From the IMG/VR virus record IMGVR_UViG_3300042260_000408, positions 1-39,525 of that record: 39,525 nt of DNA. The stretch is one strand, 5' to 3'. Source of the stretch: a virus. Positions 30,225 through 38,523 of the stretch are shown piece by piece; positions within the stretch are counted from its first letter, which is position 1; each line of letters opens with the position of its first letter. The position numbers and the translations under genes were made by a program. Under the pieces are notes generated by a model. It saw only the letters and a program-made list of their open reading frames with translations, had not been told where the DNA came from and did not search any database.

Positions 30225-31024
30225 GTAATGCTCCCAAGTCTTGTTCCTGTTACTAACCATGTGATGTTCGAATTGCCACTAACAGCGCCGCCAGCAGAAC
30301 CACCTGCCCCACCAGAGCCAAGACTACCCGCGCCGGTTGCCGAACCACCAGAGGAACCCGATGAACCAAGGCCGCTACCTGAACCGCCTGCGCCAGCATC
30401 GGTATACGAAACAGCAGCGCCGCCACTTCCAGCAGAGGTAAGCGTTCCACTGCTGCCCTGATTACCAGCAGCGTATCCGCTGCCACCGGGCCATGCGTAA
30501 CCGCCAGATCCATTGGCTCTTCCGCCGCCACCGCCACCGCCTGTCCACCTGAAGGAACACCCGTATTCGCCCACGGCATATCTTCCGCCACCACCGCCAC
30601 CACCACCACCTCCACCACCGATTGTGCCGTTGTTAGTGATCGTGATTGCAGAAGATACAGACAAAGCAAGGCCACCTGCACCACCTGCGCCGCCGTTCTG
30701 GGCAGTCGGACTAGTCCCAAGACCACCACTTCCTCCAGCGCCTCCTTGACCAACAATCAATCCGTTATTGGTCAGCGTTACACCACCGGGAAACGAACCG
30801 CTAACTGTCAGAGCTGGAGTGCTTGTTGAAGTAGAGTAGATGTACACACCGGAATCGATAACCATAGTTAGTGGAGATACTCCATTCCACCCTGCTGCGG
30901 TAGCTAGTGTGGCAAGATTAGCGTCGGCTTGATTAGTAGATACCACAAAAGAAAAAGAAGTTTCTGGACCAGCTGCTAATCCAGAAACAAATGATGCAAA
31001 GAACGCTGACAATGAACCCGACAC
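30221..31024 (-). CDS. Glycine-rich tail-tip adhesin A (267 aa)
   Basis: GTG start preceded by GGGAG. The N-terminal 75 residues form an attachment-like domain (FSFVVSTNQADANLATLATA). Glycine-rich stretches follow from about residue 90 (GGAGGSGG, GGGGGGGGGGGG), separated by short Ser/Thr/Ala runs, then an end ITWLVTGTRLGSIT. Gly-rich blocks that fold as polyglycine-II helix bundles are known in the receptor-binding adhesin gp38 of T-even phages such as T6/S16, and the GTRLG ending is one I recall from phage adhesins. It is a likely host-recognition tip. Base composition is GC-rich, partly because of Gly codons. Confidence 0.82.
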   Translation of the reverse strand: MSGSLSAFFASFVSGLAAGPETSFSFVVSTNQADANLATLATAAGWNGVSPLTMVIDSGVYIYSTSTSTPALTVSGSFPGGVTLTNNGLIVGQGGAGGSGGLGTSPTAQNGGAGGAGGLALSVSSAITITNNGTIGGGGGGGGGGGGRYAVGEYGCSFRWTGGGGGGGRANGSGGYAWPGGSGYAAGNQGSSGTLTSAGSGGAAVSYTDAGAGGSGSGLGSSGSSGGSATGAGSLGSGGAGGSAGGAVSGNSNITWLVTGTRLGSIT

Positions 31025-31025
31025 T

Positions 31026-31730
31026 TTAACTTACGCTCCCGCCGATAAAACAAATAGAATTCGAAATAAAAAATACAGTTGCTAGTCCACGAGTTGCCAG
31101 TGTTAATGAAGTTCTAACAGTGTTATTACCGGTTATATAAGTAGTGGGTGCAGAACAAGTAATTGTGACATTTCCAGTAGTATTATTAGCTATTGAAACC
31201 ACATCTCCTTCAGAAAATGTTGTAGTTGGAATAGTAATAGATCCTCCAGTACTAACTTGTACATATTTGCCCACATCACCTACAGCTAATGTGTAAGACG
31301 AAGTTTTTGTACCGACAGGTGGAATATTTCGAAAACCAACTTTATAATTACTTGACGATGTATCCCAGAAATCAATAATGTTGCTGGCAGCAACAGCTGC
31401 GCCGTTTTGTACAGAACCATTATCATAACTGTCGTCAACTGATTCGGTAACCAAACCTAATACATTTCCAAAATCTGCGGTATTGGCAGTAAATCCAAAA
31501 TCTTGATCTTGGACCCAAAAACTAGTACCATAAACCGCAGGACTGCCATTGCCCCAAAATATGCCTGTACCAGTAATTGTATAATTATTTGCACTGATAT
31601 TACCAGTAGCAGTAATATTGCCAGCAACACCCTGCACTCTAGCCCAAGATTGAGTAGAACTGGCATAGGTATAAGTAATGCCGTTTACTGTTACTTGTTG
31701 ACCATTTGTTGGGCTTGTTGGAAATGCCAT
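31026..31730 (-). CDS. Tail fiber protein with shared N-terminal domain, copy A (234 aa)
   Basis: The N-terminus MAFPTSPTNGQQVTVNGITY...YASSTQSWARV is shared with the proteins at 33773-34744 and 36757-38109 and is likely the attachment domain to a common tail or baseplate site. The next 40 residues are a short repetitive Asn/Thr shaft (ITATGNISANNYTITGTGIF). The rest is a distinct beta-rich domain ending GGSITIPTTTFSEGDVVSIA...GLATVFFISNSICFIGG, typical of phage fiber C-termini. Shine-Dalgarno AGGAAC and a late box upstream. The Gly-rich adhesin follows after one base, so it may sit at this fiber's tip. Confidence 0.82.
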   Translation of the reverse strand: MAFPTSPTNGQQVTVNGITYTYASSTQSWARVQGVAGNITATGNISANNYTITGTGIFWGNGSPAVYGTSFWVQDQDFGFTANTADFGNVLGLVTESVDDSYDNGSVQNGAAVAASNIIDFWDTSSSNYKVGFRNIPPVGTKTSSYTLAVGDVGKYVQVSTGGSITIPTTTFSEGDVVSIANNTTGNVTITCSAPTTYITGNNTVRTSLTLATRGLATVFFISNSICFIGGSVS

Positions 31731-31761
31731 TTATTGTTCCTTTTGGATTCACCTAATATTT

Positions 31762-31769
31762 TATTTATG
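31762..31769 (-). promoter_or_regulatory. Late promoter box (CATAAATA)
   Basis: CATAAATA on the minus strand overlapping the stop of the 88-aa gene, 31 bp before the ATG of the 234-aa fiber gene with AGGAAC between. Confidence 0.5.
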
Positions 31770-32031
31770 GTGGAGTCATACTAGGGATTTCAGGTTGAGC
31801 ATTAGCATACCGTATATTCGCTTGTGTTACCACAGTGTCAACATCAGCAGGGATTACTGTAATATTTGGATCCAGTGTCATTCGCCTTACTTCTGCTTGA
31901 TAAATTTCCTGTTTAGCAGCAAATATCCTAGCTTCAAAAAAGTTTTTTGCGTATTCTTCAGGATCTGCTGCAAAATATCTCATGACTTTTTCGTCCAAGT
32001 CTGTTAAATTAATTGTAATTGTCATTGCCAT
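31765..32031 (-). CDS. Small hypothetical protein in the fiber block (88 aa)
   Basis: MAMTITINLTDLDEKVMRYF followed by an amphipathic helix (DPEEYAKNFFEARIFAAKQE) and a Pro-rich end. Shine-Dalgarno AAGGAAA. I recall short proteins of this pattern (Thr-Ile-rich start, 'DP.e...N....R...a..Ei') near fiber genes in several marine phages. It could be a fiber assembly helper; no function is established. Confidence 0.75.
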   Translation of the reverse strand: MAMTITINLTDLDEKVMRYFAADPEEYAKNFFEARIFAAKQEIYQAEVRRMTLDPNITVIPADVDTVVTQANIRYANAQPEIPSMTPP

Positions 32032-32041
32032 AGTGTTTTCC

Positions 32042-32608
32042 TTATCCTATTAAAAATCCAGCAAAGAAACATTCTGTTCCATACCATTGTTGTGTCGCTG
32101 CACTACTGTAGTGATACAGTTCAACATAGTCACCTGCTGTTAAGTAAAAAATATCGTTTATCTGTGTGTCTCCAGCGTAGGTGCTACTGTAATAAGTTCT
32201 TAGTCTCAATCTATAGTCGGTGGTATAAGAAGCCTTTCGCGTAGTTTCACTGCCATTTACTCTAAATATAGGATGTATGTAACTGTCAGAACTAGTTGCA
32301 GTATTCTTATATACATAAGCACTGTGAGTAAACCAATAAGTTCCAGTTACTGGGGCAGTAAATCTTCCATTTCCAGTATTAAAATGACTGCCATTATTTA
32401 CTGCTGTGTAGTCCATGGCAAGAATATTCCAAGCGCCCCCAGAATAATTTATCCATGCGGCACTGTTTTTTTGTGCATAAAAATAAGGTTTTGAGTTAAA
32501 TTTTGGAAAGTTTGCCGCTGTAAAGCTTAGGCCGGTTATGCCATTGGTGCTTATAGCCACTGCATTGGCATTGGCTGTAATGTTAGCACCCATTATGTCT
32601 ATTGCCAT
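32042..32608 (-). CDS. C1q-like trimeric fiber-head protein A (188 aa)
   Basis: The C-terminal 130 residues have the C1q/TNF-like jelly-roll pattern: GRFTAPVTGTYWFTHSAYVY, IHPIFRVNG, YRLRLRTYYSS, FYLTAGDYVELYHYSS and FFAGFLIG. C1q domains usually trimerise and bind ligands at the end of a stalk. The N-terminal 45 residues (MAIDIMGANITANANAVAIS) are a short Asn/Ala-rich shaft. It is the first of three neighbouring genes of the same design but diverged sequence. Shine-Dalgarno AGGAAA. Confidence 0.85.
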   Translation of the reverse strand: MAIDIMGANITANANAVAISTNGITGLSFTAANFPKFNSKPYFYAQKNSAAWINYSGGAWNILAMDYTAVNNGSHFNTGNGRFTAPVTGTYWFTHSAYVYKNTATSSDSYIHPIFRVNGSETTRKASYTTDYRLRLRTYYSSTYAGDTQINDIFYLTAGDYVELYHYSSAATQQWYGTECFFAGFLIG

Positions 32609-32609
32609 A

Positions 32610-33197
32610 TTAATTTCCTAGATAAGCTCCAGACCATGCACTGTAATTGGCATAACCTTGCATACCACCACCAACACCTGTATACCAATTTACATAATCA
32701 CCCGCTGTTAAATATTTAAGCTCACAAAAATCAGAATCGCCGCCGTAACTGCCGTATAAACCATACTGTCTTATTCTATAAGGGGGACCGCCGGGCTGTC
32801 TGGTACTAGCTCCGCCATTTACTGTAAAAAATGGATGGTAATAGTAACCATAGCTACTATCGGGATAGTAATGATATATATGTGCTTTGAAAAGATAAAG
32901 TCCAGTCCAAGGTGCAGTAAATCTATATGTGCTGGTATTGTAGCATCCGCCCACATTCATATAACCGCTGCCGGAAGTATAAGCAGCTGGAACATTATAT
33001 CCACCGGTAGACATTGAAATCCATCCTCCTGTACCCCAACCCACATTAAACAGCGGTAATAGTGTAGCGTTTGCACTGGTCTGTGGTTTCATAACGCAGC
33101 CAGCATTGTCTTGGTAATAAACTTTATTACTGCTGGCATCGGTGACTGTCAATGTTGTGCCGCCGGTTATAGTCATGTCATTTATAATTATTGGCAT
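32610..33197 (-). CDS. C1q-like trimeric fiber-head protein B (195 aa)
   Basis: Same layout as its neighbours: MPIIINDMTITGGTTLTVTD as a short shaft, then the C1q-like segment TYRFTAPWTGLYLFKAHIYH, YHPFFTVNGGASTRQ, YRIRQYGLYGS, LKYLTAGDYVNWYTG and SGAYLGN. The loops differ strongly from copy A and are rich in Tyr and Gly, as expected for a ligand-binding face under selection. The start lies three bases after the stop of copy C; GGGATAA acts as Shine-Dalgarno. Confidence 0.85.
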   Translation of the reverse strand: MPIIINDMTITGGTTLTVTDASSNKVYYQDNAGCVMKPQTSANATLLPLFNVGWGTGGWISMSTGGYNVPAAYTSGSGYMNVGGCYNTSTYRFTAPWTGLYLFKAHIYHYYPDSSYGYYYHPFFTVNGGASTRQPGGPPYRIRQYGLYGSYGGDSDFCELKYLTAGDYVNWYTGVGGGMQGYANYSAWSGAYLGN

Positions 33198-33200
33198 AAT

Positions 33201-33770
33201 TTATCCCACATAAGCACCCATGAATATACTGTAGTTTGGATAATGATAGCTAGTACCACCATCGTACCAGTAGGCTTCAACATAATCACCAGCAGTTAAA
33301 TACAAAACTTCTTCAACTTGGCAATCTTGCTGATAATTGGCTACAAAACCATGCCCTCTTATTCTATAAGTAAATTCTAATCTACCTGCACCGGTGCTTG
33401 CTCCGTTTACCCAAAAACCAGGATGAGTGTAGCTGTTGGTATACATGTAAGTTGAAAAAATAAACATATAAGGCCCAGTGACTGGGGCAGTAAATCTAGT
33501 ATTGGCAGTGCTGTAATGACTGCCGCGGTTGTAAACAGTATCTACACAATAGTTATTAATTTTTCGCCAGCCACTGCCAGGATTTACCCAAGAAGCACTG
33601 CCAATAGCACCTGATATAAATGCTGGCACATTGCTATTCAAATAGTATCCAAAATTCTGGCCGCCGTAACTACTGACTCCTTGCTCAAATACATTATTAC
33701 CACTAGTGTCTTTGATTCTAAAATATCCGCTTTGTGCTTCTATGCTAGCATTACCCACAAACAAAGGCAT
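33201..33770 (-). CDS. C1q-like trimeric fiber-head protein C (189 aa)
   Basis: N-terminal shaft MPLFVGNASIEAQSGYFRIK; C1q-like core TRFTAPVTGPYMFIFSTYMY, THPGFWVNGAS, YRIRGHGFVANYQQ, VLYLTAGDYVEAYWYDGG and FMGAYVG. It shares the framework residues of copies A and B, with different loops. Shine-Dalgarno AAGGAGTG lies in the end of the upstream fiber gene (33773-34744), so that fiber and the C1q-like heads are translated together. Confidence 0.85.
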   Translation of the reverse strand: MPLFVGNASIEAQSGYFRIKDTSGNNVFEQGVSSYGGQNFGYYLNSNVPAFISGAIGSASWVNPGSGWRKINNYCVDTVYNRGSHYSTANTRFTAPVTGPYMFIFSTYMYTNSYTHPGFWVNGASTGAGRLEFTYRIRGHGFVANYQQDCQVEEVLYLTAGDYVEAYWYDGGTSYHYPNYSIFMGAYVG

Positions 33771-33772
33771 GG

Positions 33773-34744
33773 TTATTCACTCCTTGCTTTTGGTGGTGCT
33801 ATAGTTGGATCGACTTCTTGCAACACAAATTTATATACTTTGTTTTTTTTATTATTATATAAAAACAAGTCGTCTTCACCTTCAACAATAGTCCAGCTGC
33901 CAAATTGGTTGCTGAGATCCAAGTCGCTGGTATATACATTTAGCCAACGATTTGTTGTGGAACCTAAATTATAAGTAGCGTTTGCACTTGGTATTATATT
34001 GCTTGATATTGCCAATAAGTTTACTGAGGTTACCCCAGTTAATTGACTGCCGTTACCAATAAAATAATTTCCAGTTACATTGCCACTGGTATCAATTTCA
34101 GCTAGGTTAGTACTTCCAGATCGAAAATATAAGACGGTACTAGATTCAAACACTGACCAGTTTGTCCCAATTGGAATTCTAGCAGATGAATCTCGCTGCA
34201 CATACTGACTATTACCTGTTCCAGTGCCGTAAGCAGATAAAGTAAGAAAGTTTGAACTATAGGCTTGTATATCAGTACCAATTTCCAACCCAAGGTTAGT
34301 TCTTGCATCTGCAGCAGTTGTTGCACCTGTGCCACCGTCAGTAACAGCAAGCACACTAATATTTGCTTGCGAGTCACCGATTGACGGACTAGTTATGTCA
34401 ATCCAATAATAACTGGTGCCATCAAATTGGTACTCAAACAATGCATCTGTAGATGTGTTATACCATTGATCACCCGACACATTACCTGAAGTAGGAGGTG
34501 CTGTGTTGGCAGTATAAGTGATACCACCACCGCCTGAACTATAAGCAGTGCCGTTGCTGTAAAATATTCCGGTGCCTGATATTATGTAGTTGTTGGCTGT
34601 GACATTGCCAGAAAATGTACCATAATCAGCTGAAACATTAGATAAAGTGTTACGACGCCAACTTCTAGTCGCGCTGGCATAGGTATAAGTAATACCGTTT
34701 AGCGTAATTTGTTGACCGTTTGTTGGACTTATTGGAAATGACAT
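33773..34744 (-). CDS. Tail fiber protein with shared N-terminal domain, copy B (323 aa)
   Basis: The N-terminus MSFPISPTNGQQITLNGITY...YASATRSWRRN matches the other two fibers. Then ANTAPPTSGNVSGDQWYNTS...LFEYQFDGTSYYWIDI, a beta module also found in the 450-aa fiber. TDGGTGATTAADARTNLGLE is a common phage-fiber motif. A shaft follows and an end domain GSTTNRWLNVYTSDLDLSNQ and WTIVEGEDDLFLYNNKKNKV, the 'N.vyaSdf.' ending known from many fibers. Shine-Dalgarno GGAGATATAG. It is followed by three C1q-like genes that may form exchangeable tips. Confidence 0.85.
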   Translation of the reverse strand: MSFPISPTNGQQITLNGITYTYASATRSWRRNTLSNVSADYGTFSGNVTANNYIISGTGIFYSNGTAYSSGGGGITYTANTAPPTSGNVSGDQWYNTSTDALFEYQFDGTSYYWIDITSPSIGDSQANISVLAVTDGGTGATTAADARTNLGLEIGTDIQAYSSNFLTLSAYGTGTGNSQYVQRDSSARIPIGTNWSVFESSTVLYFRSGSTNLAEIDTSGNVTGNYFIGNGSQLTGVTSVNLLAISSNIIPSANATYNLGSTTNRWLNVYTSDLDLSNQFGSWTIVEGEDDLFLYNNKKNKVYKFVLQEVDPTIAPPKARSE

Positions 34745-34764
34745 CTATATCTCCGTGTATGTAC

Positions 34765-35118
34765 TTATGCTGGATTGTCTACCCAAGACTGTGTATTTTC
34801 ATTCCAAAAATACCGGGCACCGTCTTCTGGCATAGGTATAGGAGGTTGCCAAAGGCATGAAGTTTCGTCTAAGGTCCAACTGGGATAGGGTTTAGCAGGT
34901 ATAAATGCATCTCTTTGTACATCATAAGTGTATCCAACACCTGCATAATTCTTTCTTAAAGGTGTACCACCATGTGCATGAATTCCACCACGGGTGTTGT
35001 AGCTAGTTTGTATCCACGATGACGGATCACCAAAAGCACCTGTGTTAATGGTTTCTTGATCTATTACTAATACTCTAACTACAATGTTGTTTTCATCTAT
35101 TTGTGCAAAATGTGACAT
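34765..35118 (-). CDS. Fiber-region conserved protein, MSHFAQ family (117 aa)
   Basis: MSHFAQIDENNIVVRVLVID, WIQTSYNTRGGIHAHGG, RKNYAGVGYTYDVQRDAFIP, PSWTLDETSCLWQPPIPMPE and YFWNENTQSWV. This is a compact protein family that I recall from very many aquatic phages, placed near fiber genes, without defined function. The protein at 38524-38910 is a second member with the same pattern. Its short beta hairpins (W...W) suggest a virion or fiber-associated role. Confidence 0.85.
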   Translation of the reverse strand: MSHFAQIDENNIVVRVLVIDQETINTGAFGDPSSWIQTSYNTRGGIHAHGGTPLRKNYAGVGYTYDVQRDAFIPAKPYPSWTLDETSCLWQPPIPMPEDGARYFWNENTQSWVDNPA

Positions 35119-35131
35119 ATATCTTTATTTG

Positions 35132-36409
35132 TTAAAATGTTATAGATCCTGAACTAGTATAGGTATAAACGTTATACCCACTGTCAGTGGTTAATGTTGG
35201 AGAACCAGTAGTCGCAGATGCTGTATATATCGTTCTTATTATTACTACCCCTGAACCGCCAGTACCACCTTTACTAGAAGTAATACTGCCACCACCACCA
35301 CCACCACCAGAATTAACACTACCATTTGCAGCTATCGCGCCTGATCCAACAGCACCGTTGCCCCCACCGCCGAGCCCCCCAGTGCCTGCAGCTGGGCTTG
35401 TTCCTCTTGAGTCGGCGCCGCCGCCGCCCCCACCAGCATAATATGTCAGAGTTCCAGTAATCGATAATTGAATACCGTTGCCCCCGTTACCACCTTTGTT
35501 TAATTGACCTTGTTGACCTGCAGCGCTGGCGCCACCTCCTCCACCACCGCCAGTATTATTTCCAGTACTTCCTGTGCCACCACCACCAGCGTTGCCTTGG
35601 CCAGATGTTGCTGATCCACCTGCATTAGTTGCCGCGCGGCCGCCAGCGCCACCTCCTGATCCACCGGTGTTACCAGCCAAAGTAAGTTGTCCTGCTTTGC
35701 CCCCACCGGTGGCTGTAATATTAGAGAAAGTGCTGTCGTTACCATTTGCATTGTTGTTTGTGTCTGCTGTTCCGCCAGCGCCACCTCCACCTACAGTTAC
35801 AGTATAAGTAGTATTTGCAGCAAGAGTTAAATTGCCTGTTAGTAGGCCGCCTGCGCCGCCGCCGCCAGCAATAGCAGACCCACCACCACCACCTCCGGCT
35901 ACAACAAGATAATTGACTGTAGGTGTAGCATCTAATAATAAACCTGCAGAATAATTACCAAATTTTGAAGTATTTGGATTAAAATAATTAAATGGATATG
36001 TGCCGCTTTGAGTTATAAATGAACCTCTGGAATTTAAATTAACCCTTAATTCTGTAGAACTGTAATAAACATTAGGATAGTTATTTGCTCCTATATAAAC
36101 ATTACCATTTGCTTCGAACCCGGTGCCCGTAACAGTAAAATAACTTGTTGGTAATATGTTACCACTCGATGGAACATAACTACTGTCTGTCACAGTGACA
36201 GCAGTTATTGTCGCTCCACCACCTGTAGGAGTAACAGCAGAATTACTGCTAGTTTCTCCAGGAACTACAACTCCTAAAGTGATTGTAGTTGCAGAACTAA
36301 TAGCACCACCAGCAACACTAAAACCGTTACCACTGAAAACAGTAACAGCTTGACCAGATCTTGAAGTGGCAGCACCTGCTCTGCGTGTTGTAATTGATCT
36401 ATTTGCCAT
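35132..36409 (-). CDS. Glycine-rich tail fiber/adhesin protein B (425 aa)
   Basis: N-terminal basic start (MANRSITTRRAGAATSRSGQ), an Ig-like beta region (YFTVTGTGFEANGNVYIGAN, STELRVNLNSRGSFITQSG), then from about residue 165 the Gly-rich domain opened by VNYLVVAGGGGGGSAIAGGG and closed by GGSGVVIIRTIYTASATTGS plus YNVYTYTSSGSITF. The 'ylvvagGGgGG...GgsGvviir' frame defines a common phage Gly-rich adhesin domain. Internal blocks NNTGGGGGGG, YYAGGGGGGADSRG and NSGGGGGGGSI repeat. The same closing frame is present in the protein at 38912-39525. Confidence 0.85.
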   Translation of the reverse strand: MANRSITTRRAGAATSRSGQAVTVFSGNGFSVAGGAISSATTITLGVVVPGETSSNSAVTPTGGGATITAVTVTDSSYVPSSGNILPTSYFTVTGTGFEANGNVYIGANNYPNVYYSSTELRVNLNSRGSFITQSGTYPFNYFNPNTSKFGNYSAGLLLDATPTVNYLVVAGGGGGGSAIAGGGGAGGLLTGNLTLAANTTYTVTVGGGGAGGTADTNNNANGNDSTFSNITATGGGKAGQLTLAGNTGGSGGGAGGRAATNAGGSATSGQGNAGGGGTGSTGNNTGGGGGGGASAAGQQGQLNKGGNGGNGIQLSITGTLTYYAGGGGGGADSRGTSPAAGTGGLGGGGNGAVGSGAIAANGSVNSGGGGGGGSITSSKGGTGGSGVVIIRTIYTASATTGSPTLTTDSGYNVYTYTSSGSITF

Positions 36410-36411
36410 TT

Positions 36412-36741
36412 TTAAGTAATTTCACTTCCAAATACATTAATAGCTACATTAGCTGAACCACAATTAGCACTTATAACATCGGTGTTACCTAATGTCATAC
36501 CCAGTGTCAGTGTCATAGTATCATTACCCGGCAAAGGTGTTTGATAGTTTATATAATTTTTATTTGCTACTGCTGCATTCGCTACTTTTACTGCCAAACT
36601 AAATGTAGTAGCCACATTGCTCAAATTACAAACAGCAACAGTGCTAACTACCGTTTGTGTGGCTGAGGGCACTGTATAAACTGTAGTTTCAACATTAGCT
36701 GAAGGATTTAATTGACCTAAAATTCTATAAGTTGTTGCCAT
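36412..36741 (-). CDS. Small beta-rich virion-type protein (109 aa)
   Basis: MATTYRILGQLNPSANVETT, VYTVPSATQTVVSTVAVCNL, TTFSLAVKVANAAVANKNYI and a GSEIT end. This is an immunoglobulin-like single-domain protein that I recall from many phages as a structural or fiber-associated component. Shine-Dalgarno GAGAGAAT. It lies between a Gly-rich adhesin and the 450-aa fiber. Confidence 0.82.
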   Translation of the reverse strand: MATTYRILGQLNPSANVETTVYTVPSATQTVVSTVAVCNLSNVATTFSLAVKVANAAVANKNYINYQTPLPGNDTMTLTLGMTLGNTDVISANCGSANVAINVFGSEIT

Positions 36742-36756
36742 TTTTTATTCTCTCAA

Positions 36757-38109
36757 TTATGCACCCATTAATAAAAACGGATCCAATGAAGTGGTTGTGG
36801 TGCCGGTTGTTGTGCCATTTGCAGCCACTATAGGACCTGTAATATCAAACCAATATGAAGTTACACCATCAGTTTGATATTCATACAGTACATCATTTGA
36901 TGTATCATACCATTGGTCACCATTTACATTACCTGAAGTTGGGGGTATTGTATTAGCGGTATATGTATTGAACGCTGTGCCACCGCCACCACCGCCACCA
37001 GTACTGTAAGCAGTGCCATTGCTCCAAAATACTCCACTGCCGGATATAATATAACTGCTGGCAGTAATGTTGGTTGTAATTGTAGCATTGGCATTTACTG
37101 TTAGTCCTGCTGCTGTGACATTAGAGTTGGCATTGACTGTAGTTGTTACTACACCTGAACTAAATGTACCTGTTGTACCTGATACCGCACCATTCGACAC
37201 TAAACTGTTAACTGTTGCTGTGCTGTTAGCATTTAATGTGCCAGTGTTTAATGCTGATGTAGTGGTACTGGTGGTAAATGTACCTGTAGTGCCTGTTACA
37301 GCGCCATTACTGGTTAATGCATTAACAGTAGCTGTGCCTGTTGCAGTAATTGTACCTGTGGCCAAAACACCTGTAGAACTTACCGTGAATACACCAGTAT
37401 TTCCAGCAAATAAAACCTGAGAACCGTTTTGAGCTGCACTGCCTCTGATATATCTTGTAAAGCTGTCCCAACCAGTGCCCAAATAATTAATACCAAATCT
37501 TGCTACTTCCTCGCCTGTGCCATTAACACTGCTGCCGTTCTGTGATGTTAGTTGGAAGTTTTGGTCTGAACCATGTGTAAAGTTTGCAGTAATAGCATTG
37601 GCTGTAGTACTGCTGACATTAATTGTAGTAAAAGTGGCTGCTGTGCCTGACACAGCGCCGTTTGAAGCTAAACTTGCAACAGTAACAGCACCATTAGCAT
37701 TGATTGCGCCTACTGCCAAATTACTGGCAGTTATTTTGGTGGCAAATACACCTGTGTCACCAATAACTGCAGCACCAGTATTACCAATTGTGGCAGCATT
37801 TAATGTTTGAATAGCAACTGTTGACGGTAAACTTAAAACCACATTACCCGTAGTAGGACTAGCTGTAATTTGATCAGTTGTACCCGATACACTAGTAACT
37901 CCACCGCCTGCGCTATAAGCAGTGCCGTTGCTGTAAAAAATACCTGTGCCAGTAATTATAAAATTATTTGCGCTAACGTTGCCAGCAATAGTAAGATTCC
38001 CAACTGTGCCCGGCACTATGGTCCAAGACTGATTAGCACTGGCATAAGTGTATAAAATGCCGTTTACTATCGCTTGTTGACCATTTGTTGGGCTTGTTGG
38101 AAATGCCAT
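36757..38109 (-). CDS. Tail fiber protein with shared N-terminal domain, copy C (450 aa)
   Basis: The N-terminus MAFPTSPTNGQQAIVNGILY...YASANQSWTIVPG is the third copy of the shared domain; its first 37 bp are identical to those of the 234-aa fiber. A long shaft follows, built from repeats of about 26-30 residues (VNALTSNGAVTGTTGTFTTS, VNSLVSNGAVSGTTGTFSSG, VASLASNGAVSGTAATFTTI), probably a triple-stranded beta shaft. The C-terminal module TIPPTSGNVNGDQWYDTSND...YEYQTDGVTSYWFDI is shared with the 323-aa fiber. Shine-Dalgarno AAGGAGC and a perfect TATAAATA late box are upstream. Confidence 0.88.
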   Translation of the reverse strand: MAFPTSPTNGQQAIVNGILYTYASANQSWTIVPGTVGNLTIAGNVSANNFIITGTGIFYSNGTAYSAGGGVTSVSGTTDQITASPTTGNVVLSLPSTVAIQTLNAATIGNTGAAVIGDTGVFATKITASNLAVGAINANGAVTVASLASNGAVSGTAATFTTINVSSTTANAITANFTHGSDQNFQLTSQNGSSVNGTGEEVARFGINYLGTGWDSFTRYIRGSAAQNGSQVLFAGNTGVFTVSSTGVLATGTITATGTATVNALTSNGAVTGTTGTFTTSTTTSALNTGTLNANSTATVNSLVSNGAVSGTTGTFSSGVVTTTVNANSNVTAAGLTVNANATITTNITASSYIISGSGVFWSNGTAYSTGGGGGGGTAFNTYTANTIPPTSGNVNGDQWYDTSNDVLYEYQTDGVTSYWFDITGPIVAANGTTTGTTTTSLDPFLLMGA

Positions 38110-38125
38110 CTATTGCTCCTTGTTT

Positions 38126-38133
38126 TATTTATA
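38126..38133 (-). promoter_or_regulatory. Perfect T4 late promoter box (TATAAATA)
   Basis: TATAAATA on the minus strand, identical to the T4 late consensus, 16 bp before the ATG of the 450-aa fiber with AAGGAGC between. It is the best late box seen in the window. Confidence 0.75.
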
Positions 38134-38159
38134 GCTTAATTTTAACCTTGCTAGTCATA

Positions 38160-38522
38160 TCAATCAACTGTTAACGATTTTGCTAACTCCGGAACGCCAT
38201 CACAGTAAACAGGAAGCGAGGCTGGATCGATGATGTCCTCTACTCTGTCCCCGTCACGAAGCGCATGAATACATTGAGCTACTGTGTTGTCCTCAAGAGC
38301 TTCCAATTCATGCACAACGCCAGCCTTGATGAAGATGTGGTGTGGGGCTTTGAAGTCGGTGCTTGTGCCAAGAGCATGAAGTCTTAGTGATCCAGCAGAC
38401 AATAAAGTCACATGGTCAAAGCAATGGGCATGGCCCTGCTCAATGTCTCCGGCCTTAATGAATGTCATCTGCTTGATGAACACATTTGATACGCAAGAGA
38501 TTGCTGAAATTGGTGCTGGCAT
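38160..38522 (-). CDS. Cupin-domain protein B (120 aa)
   Basis: Cupin with candidate metal ligands H31, H33 and H37 (GHAHCFDH) and H71 (VVHELEALEDNTV), the same spacing as cupin A (29650-29928). It has an N-terminal strand (SCVSNVFIKQMTFIKAGD) and a C-terminal extension of about 35 residues (DGDRVEDIIDPASLPVYCDG) absent from cupin A. Shine-Dalgarno GGAGAAT. It stands last in a Gly-rich adhesin - small protein - cupin series, as cupin A does. Hand count of bases 38221-38280 gives 52% GC, against 32% at 36421-36480, so it may have come from another phage lineage. Confidence 0.85.
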   Translation of the reverse strand: MPAPISAISCVSNVFIKQMTFIKAGDIEQGHAHCFDHVTLLSAGSLRLHALGTSTDFKAPHHIFIKAGVVHELEALEDNTVAQCIHALRDGDRVEDIIDPASLPVYCDGVPELAKSLTVD

Positions 38523-38523
38523 T

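Noticed and set aside
30228-30756. Plus-strand and second minus-strand open frames rich in Pro or Val/Leu across the Gly-rich adhesin gene
   Set aside because: Poly-Pro frames are the complement of poly-Gly codons; no RBS, and they lie fully inside the adhesin gene. The same holds at 35187-35807 and 39184-39495.
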